The notes: a model not told the origin generated them from the sequence alone. A DNA stretch of 64,000 bases from Zoogloea sp. (GCF_023150065.1 NZ_JAKLLN010000002.1:1-64000); one strand, 5' to 3'. Positions 1-8,265 are shown, counted from the first letter of the stretch. A program made the numbers and translations.

Positions 1-423
1 GCCTTCTGGTACGGCCCGGGCGGACAGGCCAAGTGCAGGGTCGCCGACAAAGCCAAAGAGAGCTTCAAGCAACGCATCCGGGAGATGACGAGACGCTCGG
101 GCGGGCGCAGCCTGCCAGAGATCGCCGAACGCCTGCGGACTTACCTGCCGGGCTGGAAGGCTTACTTCCAGCTTGCGCAGACGCCGAAGGTGTTCCGCGA
201 ACTCGACGAGTGGATCCGTCACCGACTGCGCGCGGTGCAGCTCAAGCACTGGCGTCGGGGCACGACAATGTATCGGGAACTGAAGGCAATGGGCGGCTCG
301 GAAACGGACGCCCGGCAGGTGGCTGCGAACAGTCGAAGGTGGTGGCGTAACAGCCGCTTTCTGCTCAACCGCGCGATGCCTGTTGCCTACTTTGACCGGC
401 TCGGCGTACCTCGACTCTCATAA
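1..423 (+). CDS. Group II intron reverse transcriptase/maturase, C-terminal part
   Basis: The reading frame is open from the first base, so the 5' part lies outside the window. The visible 140 residues are the C-terminal maturase (domain X) region of a group II intron-encoded protein. They are Arg- and Trp-rich, with motifs such as LPGWKAYF, LDEWIRHRLR and KHWRRG that are typical of this family. The protein normally helps intron RNA splice and reverse-transcribes it into new DNA sites. The stop codon is followed after 12 bases by an RNA domain V-like hairpin, as expected when the protein is encoded in intron domain IV. Whether the reverse-transcriptase half is intact cannot be judged here. 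Confidence 0.9.
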   Translation, partial: AFWYGPGGQAKCRVADKAKESFKQRIREMTRRSGGRSLPEIAERLRTYLPGWKAYFQLAQTPKVFRELDEWIRHRLRAVQLKHWRRGTTMYRELKAMGGSETDARQVAANSRRWWRNSRFLLNRAMPVAYFDRLGVPRLS

Positions 424-435
424 CCTCAACAACTC

Positions 436-513
436 GAACCGCCCGGTGCGGACCCGCATGCCGGGTGGTGTGGGAGGGGAACGGTCAGATTATCTGACCG
501 CCCCTATCCCGAT
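436..513 (+). ncRNA. Group II intron 3' end (domains V and VI)
   Basis: Right after the maturase stop, GAACCGCCCGG pairs through a short TGCG/CGCA inner helix with CCGGGTGGT. This is the two-helix, dinucleotide-bulge shape of catalytic domain V. It is followed by GGTCAGAT-T-ATCTGACC (483-499), a domain VI-like stem, and then CCTATCCCGAT, which resembles the usual intron 3' terminus. The exact 3' splice site (about 507-513) is inferred from the ending, not proven. Confidence 0.75.
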
Positions 514-577
514 GGCGCAGCGCGTCTGGGGGGAGGGGCTGTTCCCGGGCGGACTGCCGGCGAGCATGAAATGAAAA

Positions 578-595
578 ACGCCCCGGATGGGGCGT
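578..595 (-). terminator. Rho-independent terminator of rhlE
   Basis: Read on the minus strand, GACGCCCC-atcc-GGGGCGT forms a strong stem followed by TTTTTCAT. It lies about 30 bases past the helicase stop codon. Confidence 0.85.
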
Positions 596-623
596 CTCTC
601 GAAGGGCTGGGGTCGTGCTGTGC

Positions 624-2429
624 TCAGCCGCGATTGCCGTTGCCGTTACCCCGCGGGGTGAACAGCGCAGCCGGTTTCACGTCGCCTGCCTTGCGGCCGG
701 TGAGGGTGACGACCGGGCGCGTGGCTTCATCCAGCGCGGCCGGGGTGCCCCGGTTGGGGTTGCCGCCCTTGAAGCCCTGTCCCTGGTTGCCGCCCCGCGA
801 ACCCTGGCCGGCAGGCTTGCCGCCACCGAAGCCCCGGTTGGGCTTGTCGAAACCGCCGCCGTTGCCATGGCGGTGGCCGCCGGCTTCCGGATCCCGGTAG
901 TTGGAGCGGGCGCGGGGCTGGTAGTCCACCCGGTTGCCGAAATCGTCATCCACCGGCTGGCCGTCGGACTGACGGGCCGGGCGCTGGGGCTTGGGCCCCT
1001 GGCTGGGTTGCTGCAGCTTGGCCGGGCGGGCGGGCTGAGCCTGGCTGCCGTCGGCACGGGCGGCCTGCCCCTTATTCTGCCCCTGACCGCCGCCCTGACC
1101 CTTGGGTTTGCCCTGGCGCTGTCCCTGACCCTGACCCTGGCCCTGCTTCTGGCCTTGACCCTGACCCCCACCCTGGCCCTGACGGGCACGGCCGCCGTTG
1201 TGGGAGCCACGGGGTTCGCGGGGCGGGCGCTCGTCGGTATCGGGGGGCGCGGCGGAGGGCACGAAGTCGGGCACTTCCACCTTGTCGATGAGGCGCTTCA
1301 TCAGGCGCTCGATGTCCTTCAGCAGCGGCAGCTCGTCCCGGTCAACCAGGGAGACGGCGGCGCCGGAGGAGCCGGCACGGCCAGTGCGGCCGATGCGGTG
1401 CACGTAGTCTTCGGAGACATTGGGCAGCTCGAAATTGACCACCTGGGGCAACTGGTCGATGTCCAGGCCGCGGGCGGCGATGTCGGTGGCCACCAGCACC
1501 TGCAGCTTGGCGTCCTTGAAGTCGGCAAGGGCACGGGTGCGGGCCGACTGGCTCTTGTTGCCGTGGATGGCTGCGGAGGGGATGTCGTGCTTGCCCAGGT
1601 ACTCGGCCAGCTTGTTGGCGCCGTGCTTGGTGCGGGTGAACACCAGCACCTGGAACCACTGGTGCTTCTTGATCAGGAAAGCCAGCAGCTCGCGCTTGAC
1701 CTTCTGCGGGCACAGGTGCACCGACTGGGTGACCAGCTCGGAGGCAGTGTTGCGGCGGGCCACCTCGACGAAGCTGGGGTTGTGCAGCAGGCCGTCGGCC
1801 AGGGCCTTGATTTCGTCGGAGAAGGTGGCGGAGAACAGCAGGTTCTGACGCTTCTTCGGCAGCAGGGCAAGGATCTTCTTGATGTCGCGGATGAAGCCCA
1901 TGTCGAGCATGCGGTCGGCTTCGTCCAGCACCAGGATCTCCACACCGGAGAGGTCGATGGTTTTCTGGGTGCAGTGGTCGAGCAGGCGGCCGGGGGTGGC
2001 GACGAGGATATCCACCTTCTTCTTGAGCTTGGCGATCTGCGGGTTGATGGCGACGCCACCGAACATGACCATGGAGGTCAGGGGCAGATGCTTGCCGTAG
2101 GTCTGGACCGACTCCTCGACCTGGGCGGCGAGCTCGCGCGTCGGGGTCAGGATCAGGCAGCGGGGGCGCCCCGGCTTGATGTTGTGGGCGTGCTCTTCGG
2201 CGAGGAGGTGCAGGATCGGCAGCGTGAAGCCGGCGGTCTTGCCGGTGCCGGTCTGGGCGGCGGCCATCAGGTCGCCGCCGGCGAGTACCTGGGGAATGGC
2301 CTGGGCCTGGATGGGGGTCGGCGCGGTGTAGCCGGTGTCGGCAATGGCGCGCTGGATGGGCTCGCACAGGGCGAGGTCGGCAAACGTGATCGCAACCGGC
2401 GCCTGGGCGCCGGATTGGGCTTGAGTCAT
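624..2429 (-). CDS. rhlE: DEAD-box ATP-dependent RNA helicase, RhlE type
   Basis: A 601-residue RNA helicase that unwinds structured RNA in ribosome assembly or mRNA decay. The core carries the full motif set: Q motif near residues 16-41, Walker [10 protein letters not shown] (58-65), PTREL (96-100), TPGR (145-148), DEAD (169-172), SAT (200-202) and the C-lobe [10 protein letters not shown]. After about residue 395 comes a basic, low-complexity tail with runs of alternating Gly-Gln and then Gly-Asn-Arg-rich sequence, likely an RNA-binding extension. The ATG at 2429 is chosen because AGGAG lies 13 bases upstream and the protein starts just before the Q motif; a longer reading to 2495 adds residues unlike the family. 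It is a single-gene unit with its own terminator. Confidence 0.92.
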   Translation of the reverse strand: MTQAQSGAQAPVAITFADLALCEPIQRAIADTGYTAPTPIQAQAIPQVLAGGDLMAAAQTGTGKTAGFTLPILHLLAEEHAHNIKPGRPRCLILTPTRELAAQVEESVQTYGKHLPLTSMVMFGGVAINPQIAKLKKKVDILVATPGRLLDHCTQKTIDLSGVEILVLDEADRMLDMGFIRDIKKILALLPKKRQNLLFSATFSDEIKALADGLLHNPSFVEVARRNTASELVTQSVHLCPQKVKRELLAFLIKKHQWFQVLVFTRTKHGANKLAEYLGKHDIPSAAIHGNKSQSARTRALADFKDAKLQVLVATDIAARGLDIDQLPQVVNFELPNVSEDYVHRIGRTGRAGSSGAAVSLVDRDELPLLKDIERLMKRLIDKVEVPDFVPSAAPPDTDERPPREPRGSHNGGRARQGQGGGQGQGQKQGQGQGQGQRQGKPKGQGGGQGQNKGQAARADGSQAQPARPAKLQQPSQGPKPQRPARQSDGQPVDDDFGNRVDYQPRARSNYRDPEAGGHRHGNGGGFDKPNRGFGGGKPAGQGSRGGNQGQGFKGGNPNRGTPAALDEATRPVVTLTGRKAGDVKPAALFTPRGNGNGNRG

Positions 2430-2646
2430 GGGTATGTCTGCTCCTGCGACGGCCTGAACGCTCACGGAGAGCGGCACCAATCGGGGCGGGCGCAACGAGA
2501 TTTCGGGATCGCTGGGATCGGTCGAAACTGATGAAAGAGGGTGCCGGTACGCTGATTGGCAGGCGCACGGTGCGCGGATTGTACGGGGTTGGCGGCGATT
2601 GTGTTGACTTTTTTACCCGGGCGTGGGGCTTTTTCCTCGGGCCGCA

Positions 2647-3054
2647 TCAGCGGGGCATGTGAGGGCTCAGGGAGAAGAAGCCCCGTGCCCGGGCCTGTTC
2701 CCCACGGTGAATGATGATGCGGTGGATCAGCCAGCGCCCATCGCGCAGGCGCCAGGCGCGTACGGTCTCGGCATAGGCCAGGGGGCGGCAGCGGTCCGGG
2801 TGGGCCGGGTCCGCATCTTCTTCGAGCACGTAGCAGAACGCGCAGTAGCAGGGCTGCTCGTCTTCGTCCCGGCCGAGGATGCGCGCGGCTTTGACCAGGT
2901 ATTCCTTGTAGTGGTCGAAGTAAAGCGGGGCGACGACCTGGTTGCGCCATTCCGGGGGCAGACCTTCGCTCCAGCGGATGGCGGCCTCGGGGCGGCGTAC
3001 GTGGCCCGGCTTGATGTCGAAATACTGATGTGTGTAGTGCCCGTCGTGCAGCAT
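2647..3054 (-). CDS. Unknown 135-aa protein with a CxCxxC cluster, under a ModE-like operator
   Basis: I do not recognise this family. The product is 135 residues with no signal peptide or membrane segment. It has a dense cysteine cluster (Cys69, Cys71, Cys74, with Cys89 nearby) that could bind a metal, and a C-terminal half ending in a WRLRDGRWLIHRIII-like strand pattern. The ATG at 3054 has an excellent ribosome site (AAAGGAGG, 7 bases upstream). A near-perfect ModE-type inverted repeat sits only 21 bases upstream and overlaps where its promoter must lie. The gene is divergent from the TonB receptor cluster. Context suggests a role in molybdenum homeostasis; the sequence itself does not show the function. 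Confidence 0.7.
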   Translation of the reverse strand: MLHDGHYTHQYFDIKPGHVRRPEAAIRWSEGLPPEWRNQVVAPLYFDHYKEYLVKAARILGRDEDEQPCYCAFCYVLEEDADPAHPDRCRPLAYAETVRAWRLRDGRWLIHRIIIHRGEQARARGFFSLSPHMPR

Positions 3055-3074
3055 GGTGCGCCTCCTTTTGCAAT

Positions 3075-3100
3075 TCGATGTATAGATTGGTATATATCGA
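3075..3100. promoter_or_regulatory. ModE-like operator 1
   Basis: CGATGTATA, six bases (gattgg), then TATATATCG. Including the outer T/A, 9 of 10 arm positions pair. This fits the CG-N-TATATA / TATATA-N-CG pattern of ModE boxes. It lies 21 bases before the unknown 135-aa gene and overlaps its likely -10 region, so repression is the natural reading. Confidence 0.7.
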
Positions 3101-3254
3101 AATAAGCATGCTGCGTGCCTGCTGGAAGCCTGGTTTGGCGCGTCCATGTTCTGCGCTGTCGGGCGTGATATTAAGGCGGATATGAAAAGCCTTGTACGCG
3201 TGAGGTGATTCCAGGCTTTGTATCAAACCCTTCATTTTGTAAGGGTTCGAACAT

Positions 3255-3278
3255 CGATATGTAGTTTTGTATATAGCT
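3255..3278. promoter_or_regulatory. ModE-like operator 2
   Basis: CGATATGTA, six bases (gttttg), then TATATAGCT. Arm symmetry is 6 of 9, with the same six-base spacer as operator 1. It lies in the middle of the divergent region, 141 bases before the TonB receptor start. Confidence 0.55.
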
Positions 3279-3369
3279 GTTTTGGGAAGGGGGCTGCGTT
3301 TCGCCAGTGTGCTGGCGGATCGGCTGTAGTGGGCATGCGGGTTGCTAATCCCGCATCGGTGATGTTCTT

Positions 3370-3393
3370 CGATATGTCGTAATCAATACAGGC
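3370..3393. promoter_or_regulatory. Weak ModE-like operator 3
   Basis: CGATATGTC, six bases (gtaatc), then AATACAGGC. The left arm copies that of operator 2 in eight of nine bases; the right arm is poor. It sits 26 bases before the TonB receptor start, a position that could block its promoter. Confidence 0.35.
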
Positions 3394-3418
3394 GATGCCT
3401 GGTTCCGGGGGAAGGGTG

Positions 3419-5470
3419 ATGGAAAGGCTGATCTGCAGTTGGGTGGTGGGTGGGGTGTCGGTGCTGGCCATGGGCAGTGCCGGGGCTGCGCAGGGGGTTT
3501 TCGAGCTGGGTACGGTGGAGGTGGTGGGCAGCCCGCTGCCTTCTCCGGACCCGGCCGAATCGGTGGTCAAGGTGGAGGACCTGCGGCGCTTCAACCGGGA
3601 CACCCTGGGTGCAGCGGTGGTGCTCACGCCGGGGATGAACCTGTCCCGCAACAGCCGCAACGAGGACATCGTGTACCTGCGCGGCTTCGACGTGCGCCAG
3701 GTGCCCCTGTTCATCGACGGCATTCCGGCCTATGTGCCCTATGACGGCTACGTGGACTTCGGCCGCTTCACCACCTTCGATCTGGCCGAGATCCGGGTCG
3801 CCAAGGGCGCGGCGTCATTGCTTTATGGCCCCAACACCCTGGGCGGGGCGATCAACCTGGTGAGCCGCAAGCCGCGAACGGCGCTGGAGGGTGACCTGAA
3901 GGCGGGTGTCGGCAGTGGTGGGCTGCAGACCTACGCGGTCAACGTGGGCAGCAACCAGGGGCCCTGGTATTTCCAGCTCGGGGCCAGCTATTCGGACCGC
4001 AAGTGGACGCCCCTTTCCAGTGACTACCGGCCGCGCAGTGTGCCGACCAGCGCTACCAACCCGACGCGCAACGTGCTCGAGAACGGTGGTCATCGGGAGA
4101 ACTCCCAGTCGTCCGATTCGCGTCTGTCCCTGAAGATCGGCCTGACCCCCAACGCCACCGACGAATACGCCATCGGCTACGTGAAGCAGGAGGGCAGCAA
4201 GGGCAATCCGCCCTATGCCGGCGACGCGCCGGGGCAGTATCTCAACATCGGTGGCGGGGCCAACAGCCGCTTCTGGCGCTGGCCTTACTGGAACCTGGAG
4301 AGCACCTATTTCATCGGCAACATCGCCCTGGGGCGCGAGCACATGCTCAAGGCGCGGGTGTACCAGGACAACTACGACAACAAGATCCTCGCCTACACCA
4401 ACGGGCGCTACACCACCCAGATTTCGAACACGACCAACTTCCCGAGCTGGTACAGCGACACCACCACCGGCGCCTCGGTGGAGCTGGCGAGCTTTGCCTT
4501 CAAGGGGCACGAGCTGGCGGTGGCGGCCCATTACAAGGAAGACAAGCACGCCGACAATGGCCTCAGCGGCACCAAGAACTACCGGGACGTGACTACCTCC
4601 CTGGCCGTCGAGGACAGCATCCAGTTGTCGGAGCGCTGGCGCATGCGCCTGGGCTTCAGCCATGACAAGCGCGACGCCCGCGAGGTGTATTACTGGCCGG
4701 TAGGCTCGACCTCGGGGAGCAACTGGCTGGTCGAGGTGGCCCGCAGTCTGGACGGTGGCCACGAGGCCTACGCCAGCGCGGCCCGCAAGACCCGCTTCCC
4801 CACCATCAAGGACCGCTACTCAGCTCGCCTCGGCGGCGCCCTGCCCAACCCCGACCTGAAGCCGGAGGCGTCCCTCAACCTCGAGGCCGGCCTGAAGGGG
4901 CGGCCCTGGGCCGGTGCCCGCGGGCATGCCGCCCTGTTCTACAGCCGCATCGACAACCTGATGCAGTCCATGAACATCGTGCCGGTGTCCCTGTGCAACC
5001 AGCCCGGCCTGTCGGCGGCCACCTCGTGCACGCAGCTGCAGAACATCGCCGAGGCCCGTCATGCCGGCATCGAGCTGTCCATCGACCAGGACCTGGGGCA
5101 TGGCTGGCAGGTGGGCGGCAACTACACCTACCTGGATCGTGAGAACCGCAGCTCCGACAAGCCCCTCACCGACACGCCGCGCAACCGGCTCTTTGCCTAC
5201 GCGAGCTGGAAGCCGGCCGATCGCTGGGAGCTGCTCGGCTCGGCCGAGGCCGAGAACGGCCGGATGGTGGCCTACGGCAGCGGCAATGCGGCGAGCTACG
5301 TGAAGCTCTCCGGCTACGCCCTGGCCAACCTCAAGGTGGTCTACAAGCCTGCGCCCAGCCTGGCCATCGAGGGCGGCGCCAGCAACATCCTGGACGCCAA
5401 CTACGCCCTGGCCGACGGCTACCCCATGCCGGGCCGGATGTGGTTTGCCAACGCCCGCTACGCCTTCTGA
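3419..5470 (+). CDS. TonB-dependent outer-membrane receptor, ModE-linked
   Basis: A 683-residue outer-membrane active transporter. A signal peptide (about residues 1-24) is followed by a TonB-box-like stretch (LGTVEVVG, 30-37), a plug domain with the usual YLRGFD, DGIP and KGAASLLYGPNTLGGAINL-like segments, and a 22-strand-type barrel ending in aromatic Phe. The ATG at 3419 is preferred over 3395 because GGAAGGG precedes it and the signal peptide then starts normally. It heads a three-gene unit with a solute-binding protein (10 bases downstream) and a di-heme oxidoreductase. The promoter region carries ModE-like boxes and the mod genes lie nearby, so the substrate may be molybdate or a molybdenum chelate. 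By sequence alone it could equally be an iron-siderophore receptor. Confidence 0.85.
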   Translation: MERLICSWVVGGVSVLAMGSAGAAQGVFELGTVEVVGSPLPSPDPAESVVKVEDLRRFNRDTLGAAVVLTPGMNLSRNSRNEDIVYLRGFDVRQVPLFIDGIPAYVPYDGYVDFGRFTTFDLAEIRVAKGAASLLYGPNTLGGAINLVSRKPRTALEGDLKAGVGSGGLQTYAVNVGSNQGPWYFQLGASYSDRKWTPLSSDYRPRSVPTSATNPTRNVLENGGHRENSQSSDSRLSLKIGLTPNATDEYAIGYVKQEGSKGNPPYAGDAPGQYLNIGGGANSRFWRWPYWNLESTYFIGNIALGREHMLKARVYQDNYDNKILAYTNGRYTTQISNTTNFPSWYSDTTTGASVELASFAFKGHELAVAAHYKEDKHADNGLSGTKNYRDVTTSLAVEDSIQLSERWRMRLGFSHDKRDAREVYYWPVGSTSGSNWLVEVARSLDGGHEAYASAARKTRFPTIKDRYSARLGGALPNPDLKPEASLNLEAGLKGRPWAGARGHAALFYSRIDNLMQSMNIVPVSLCNQPGLSAATSCTQLQNIAEARHAGIELSIDQDLGHGWQVGGNYTYLDRENRSSDKPLTDTPRNRLFAYASWKPADRWELLGSAEAENGRMVAYGSGNAASYVKLSGYALANLKVVYKPAPSLAIEGGASNILDANYALADGYPMPGRMWFANARYAF

Positions 5471-5480
5471 GGAGCGCACC

Positions 5481-6782
5481 ATGCACGACAGCTTCAAGCC
5501 TTCGCGCCGGGCGTTCATGCGGGGTGCCGGTGCGCTCGCAGTGGCCGGCGTCACGGCCCCCCTGGAGGCTGCGACGCGACGCGACGTGGTGGTGCTTACC
5601 GCCTATCCGGACGCCGTGGTGTCGCGCTTCGAGGCCGCCTTCGAGAAGGCCTGGCCGCGCTACCGCCTGCGCATCGTCTGGCGCATGCCCCACGATGCGC
5701 TGCCCTACTTGCGTCAGCCCGGGCAGGGCGGGGTGGATGTGTACTGGAGTGCCTCCCCCCGGACTTTCACCCAGCTCAAGGCCGAGCAGGCCCTGCGCAA
5801 GCTGCCGGTCAGTCTGGCCGGCCTGCCGGGGCGGGTGGGTAACAGCGTGATCGATGACCCGGACGGCTACTTTGCCGCGTCGGAAGTGGCGGGCTACGGC
5901 TTTGCCGTCAATCCCGGCTACCTGGCCCGCCACGGCTTGCCCGTGCCGGCGGACTGGAGCGATCTGGCCCAGCCGGCCTATGCCGGGCATGTGCTGGTGC
6001 CCGACCCGGTGGAGGTGGGTTTCGCGCCGGTGCTGGTGGACATCCCCCTGCAGGCCTATGGCTGGGACACGGGCTGGGCCTTGTGGAGCGCCATCGCCGC
6101 CAACGCCCGCTTTGTCGGGCGGGGCGGCAGCTTCGTGTCCGACGAGCTGGGCGCCGGGCGCCAGGGGGTGGGGCTGTCCATCGACTTCTTCGTCGCGTCG
6201 GCCATCGCCAATGGCGCGCCTCTGCAGTTTGTCTACCCGCGCCAGGGCGGCGTCAATCCAGCCCATGTAGCGGTGACTGCCGCCAGCCCCAACCTGGAGG
6301 GGGCCAAGGCCTTTGTCAGCTTCGTGCTGTCGGAGGCGGGCCAGCGCATTCTGGCGCATCCGGATATCCGCAAACTGCCGGTGCGGCCCGCGGTGTATGC
6401 AGGTTTGCCGGCGGGCTACCACAACCCCTTTGCGGTCGCCGCGCAGGGCGGTTACCGCTACGACAACGGGCGTGGCAAGGGGCGGGCGGCGCCGGTGGCA
6501 GCGGCCTTCGGGCAGGCGCTGGTGCGTCCGCAGGCCGGGCTGGCAGCATTGTGGACGCGGCTGCGCGCCGCCGACGCGGCCACCTGGGCGAAGGTCTGGC
6601 CGCTGCTCTCCGCCGCGCCCTGCAAGGAGTCCGAGGTGGATGACCCGGCTGTGCAACAGGCCTTCTTCGCCCGTCGAGATGATCCCGCCGCCGAGACCCG
6701 GGCGGTGGCGCTGGAGGCCGGCTGGGCCGCCGCCGCCCGGGCCCGCTACGCCAAGGCCGCTGAACTGCTGGGGGGCGCATGA
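5481..6782 (+). CDS. Tat-exported ABC-type extracellular solute-binding protein
   Basis: A 433-residue periplasmic binding protein of the Fe(3+)/phosphonate-type (FbpA/AfuA-like) fold. The N-terminus has a twin-arginine signal (SRRAFM, residues 8-13, then a hydrophobic run ending near LEAA), so it is probably exported folded. The mature part begins VVVLTAYPD and contains the domain-crossing GVNPAH and EGAKAFVSFVL segments seen in this superfamily. No cognate permease or ATPase is adjacent, so it may pass ligand to ModBC or work with the TonB receptor. The ATG at 5481 follows GGAGCG by 4 bases. Its last four bases overlap the next start (ATGA). Confidence 0.8.
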   Translation: MHDSFKPSRRAFMRGAGALAVAGVTAPLEAATRRDVVVLTAYPDAVVSRFEAAFEKAWPRYRLRIVWRMPHDALPYLRQPGQGGVDVYWSASPRTFTQLKAEQALRKLPVSLAGLPGRVGNSVIDDPDGYFAASEVAGYGFAVNPGYLARHGLPVPADWSDLAQPAYAGHVLVPDPVEVGFAPVLVDIPLQAYGWDTGWALWSAIAANARFVGRGGSFVSDELGAGRQGVGLSIDFFVASAIANGAPLQFVYPRQGGVNPAHVAVTAASPNLEGAKAFVSFVLSEAGQRILAHPDIRKLPVRPAVYAGLPAGYHNPFAVAAQGGYRYDNGRGKGRAAPVAAAFGQALVRPQAGLAALWTRLRAADAATWAKVWPLLSAAPCKESEVDDPAVQQAFFARRDDPAAETRAVALEAGWAAAARARYAKAAELLGGA

Positions 6783-8116
6783 TCCGGCGCATCGTCGCCG
6801 GGGTGCTCATGGTTTGTGCGCTCCCGGCCCTAACGCTCGCGGCCGGAGCGCCGGCCGACGGGCTGGGGGTGGATGCCGGGCGGGATGCCTTCATGAACCC
6901 CGTCGGCGGTCTGGACGAGGCCGAGCGTGAGCGCTTCTTCCGCGGGCGCTCCCTGTTCAACCAGAGCTGGGTGGTGGCGCCGGCCAGGGACGACCGGGTG
7001 GATGGCCTGGGGCCCCTCTACAACCGGCTGGCCTGCGTGTCCTGCCACGCCCGCAATGGCCGTGGGGTGCCGCCGGAAGCGCCGGGTGAGCGCATGCAGT
7101 CGATGCTGTTGCGGCTGTCGGTGCCGGGCCGACCGGCTGTGGGCGGGGTACGCCCCCATCCTGCCTACGGTGAGCAGTTCAATGAAGAGGCCATCCCCGG
7201 CGTGCCGCCGGAAGGGCGGGCGGCGCTGGGCTGGGTGGAGACCCGCCGGCGCCTGGCGGATGGCACACTGGTCCGTCTGCGCCAGCCACGGATCCGCTTT
7301 ACGGAGCTGGGCTATGGCCCCATGGGGAGGGTGCTGGTGTCGCCCCGGGTGGGGCAGCAGGTGGTGGGCATGGGCCTGCTCGATGCCGTGCCGGCCGCAA
7401 CGCTGGAGGCCCTCGCTGCCGAAGCCCGGCCGGATGGGGTGCGCGGGCGGGTCAACCGGCTGGCCGGGGGCGTACCCGGGCGCTTCGGCCACAAGGCCAA
7501 CATGCCGGACCTGCGGGCGCAGATCGCCGGGGCCTTCCTGGGCGATCTCGGCATCACCTCGCCCCTGCACCCCCGGGAAAGCTGCCAGCCCGTGCAGGTG
7601 GCCTGCCGCCAGGCACCCGACGGTGGCCGGCCCGAGTTGGGGGAGTCGGAGCTGGACGACGTGGAGTTCTACCTTGCTCATCTGGCTGTGCCGGCGCGGC
7701 GCAACGAGGACGTGCCGGCGGTGCGCCGGGGTGAGGCGCTGTTCTCGGCGATCGGGTGTGCGGGCTGTCACCGGCCGCAGCTCCGCACCGGGGACAGCCC
7801 GCGCTTTCCGCGGCTGGCCGGGCTGAGCATTGCCCCGTATTCCGACCTGCTCCTCCACGACATGGGCCCGGGGCTGGCCGACGGGCGTCCGGATTTCCAG
7901 GCTTCGGGGAGCGCGTGGCGAACGCCGCCCCTGTGGGGCATCGGACTGACCCGGACGGTGAGCGAAGTGGAGCGCTATCTCCATGACGGCCGGGCCCGTA
8001 GCCTGACCGAGGCGATCCTGTGGCATGACGGAGAGGCCCGCCGTGCCCGCCTGCGTTTCGAGGGCATGGGGCGGGCGGAGCGGGATGCACTGCTCGCCTT
8101 CGTCAAAAGCCTGTGA
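6779..8116 (+). CDS. Di-heme oxidoreductase (DHOR family, COG3488-like)
   Basis: A 445-residue exported c-type cytochrome. It has an N-terminal signal peptide (about 1-22) and two heme-binding CxxCH motifs, CVSCH at residues 86-90 and CAGCH at 327-331. The second lies in the C-terminal cytochrome-like domain with the SIAPYSDLLLHDMG and TPPLWGIG stretches typical of the family. These proteins are called predicted thiol oxidoreductases but lack firm biochemistry. It is translationally coupled (ATGA) to the solute-binding protein, so it should act in the periplasm in the same process. A redox step on a metal complex is a plausible but unproven role. Confidence 0.85.
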   Translation: MIRRIVAGVLMVCALPALTLAAGAPADGLGVDAGRDAFMNPVGGLDEAERERFFRGRSLFNQSWVVAPARDDRVDGLGPLYNRLACVSCHARNGRGVPPEAPGERMQSMLLRLSVPGRPAVGGVRPHPAYGEQFNEEAIPGVPPEGRAALGWVETRRRLADGTLVRLRQPRIRFTELGYGPMGRVLVSPRVGQQVVGMGLLDAVPAATLEALAAEARPDGVRGRVNRLAGGVPGRFGHKANMPDLRAQIAGAFLGDLGITSPLHPRESCQPVQVACRQAPDGGRPELGESELDDVEFYLAHLAVPARRNEDVPAVRRGEALFSAIGCAGCHRPQLRTGDSPRFPRLAGLSIAPYSDLLLHDMGPGLADGRPDFQASGSAWRTPPLWGIGLTRTVSEVERYLHDGRARSLTEAILWHDGEARRARLRFEGMGRAERDALLAFVKSL

Positions 8117-8158
8117 ATACCGCCATCAGCCCACCATATGCGCAGAATTGGTGCGAAT

Positions 8159-8182
8159 CGCTATATATGCGTGCATATAAAA
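8159..8182. promoter_or_regulatory. ModE-like operator 4, in a convergent intergenic region
   Basis: CGCTATATA (a perfect-looking left arm), six bases (tgcgtg), then CATATAAAA (poor right arm). It lies 43 bases past the di-heme protein stop and downstream of mop on the other strand, so no annotated gene starts from it. Confidence 0.45.
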
Positions 8183-8200
8183 GGGCTGGCGAAGTGGATG

Positions 8201-8240
8201 CTGCGGAGCCCGTGGTGCGTCAGCCGGGGGGGCTCCGCAG
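8201..8240. terminator. Hairpin between the convergent DHOR and mop genes
   Basis: CTGCGGAGCCC and GGGCTCCGCAG pair perfectly over 11 bases around an 18-base loop, about 25 bases past the mop stop codon. There is no T-run on either side. It may be a bidirectional transcript-end hairpin or part of a small RNA read from operator 4. Confidence 0.45.
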
Positions 8241-8265
8241 GATGGATGGAGGCCGGGGCAGGTGT

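Larger units (their letters stand above)
3055..3418. promoter_or_regulatory. Divergent regulatory region of the molybdenum-linked TonB cluster
   Basis: A 364-base non-coding stretch between the unknown 135-aa gene (leftward) and the TonB receptor (rightward). It is clearly more AT-rich than its surroundings and holds three ModE-like inverted repeats, listed separately. No credible small gene was seen in it. Confidence 0.7.

Noticed and set aside
1018-1180. Tandem DNA repeat or CRISPR-like array
   Set aside because: The periodic CTG/CCC pattern is simply repeated Gly-Gln codons within rhlE. There are no spacers.
615-2531. A 638-codon open frame antisense to rhlE with a Leu-Thr repeat resembling membrane helices
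   Set aside because: The Leu-Thr run is the complement of the Gly-Gln codons of the helicase tail.
2590-2646. Terminator of the unknown 135-aa gene
   Set aside because: T- and A-runs are present but no stable stem precedes them on the minus strand.
8201-8240. Molybdenum-cofactor riboswitch
   Set aside because: The hairpin is a single stem without the multi-helix Moco motif as far as I can judge, and it does not precede a cofactor-synthesis gene.
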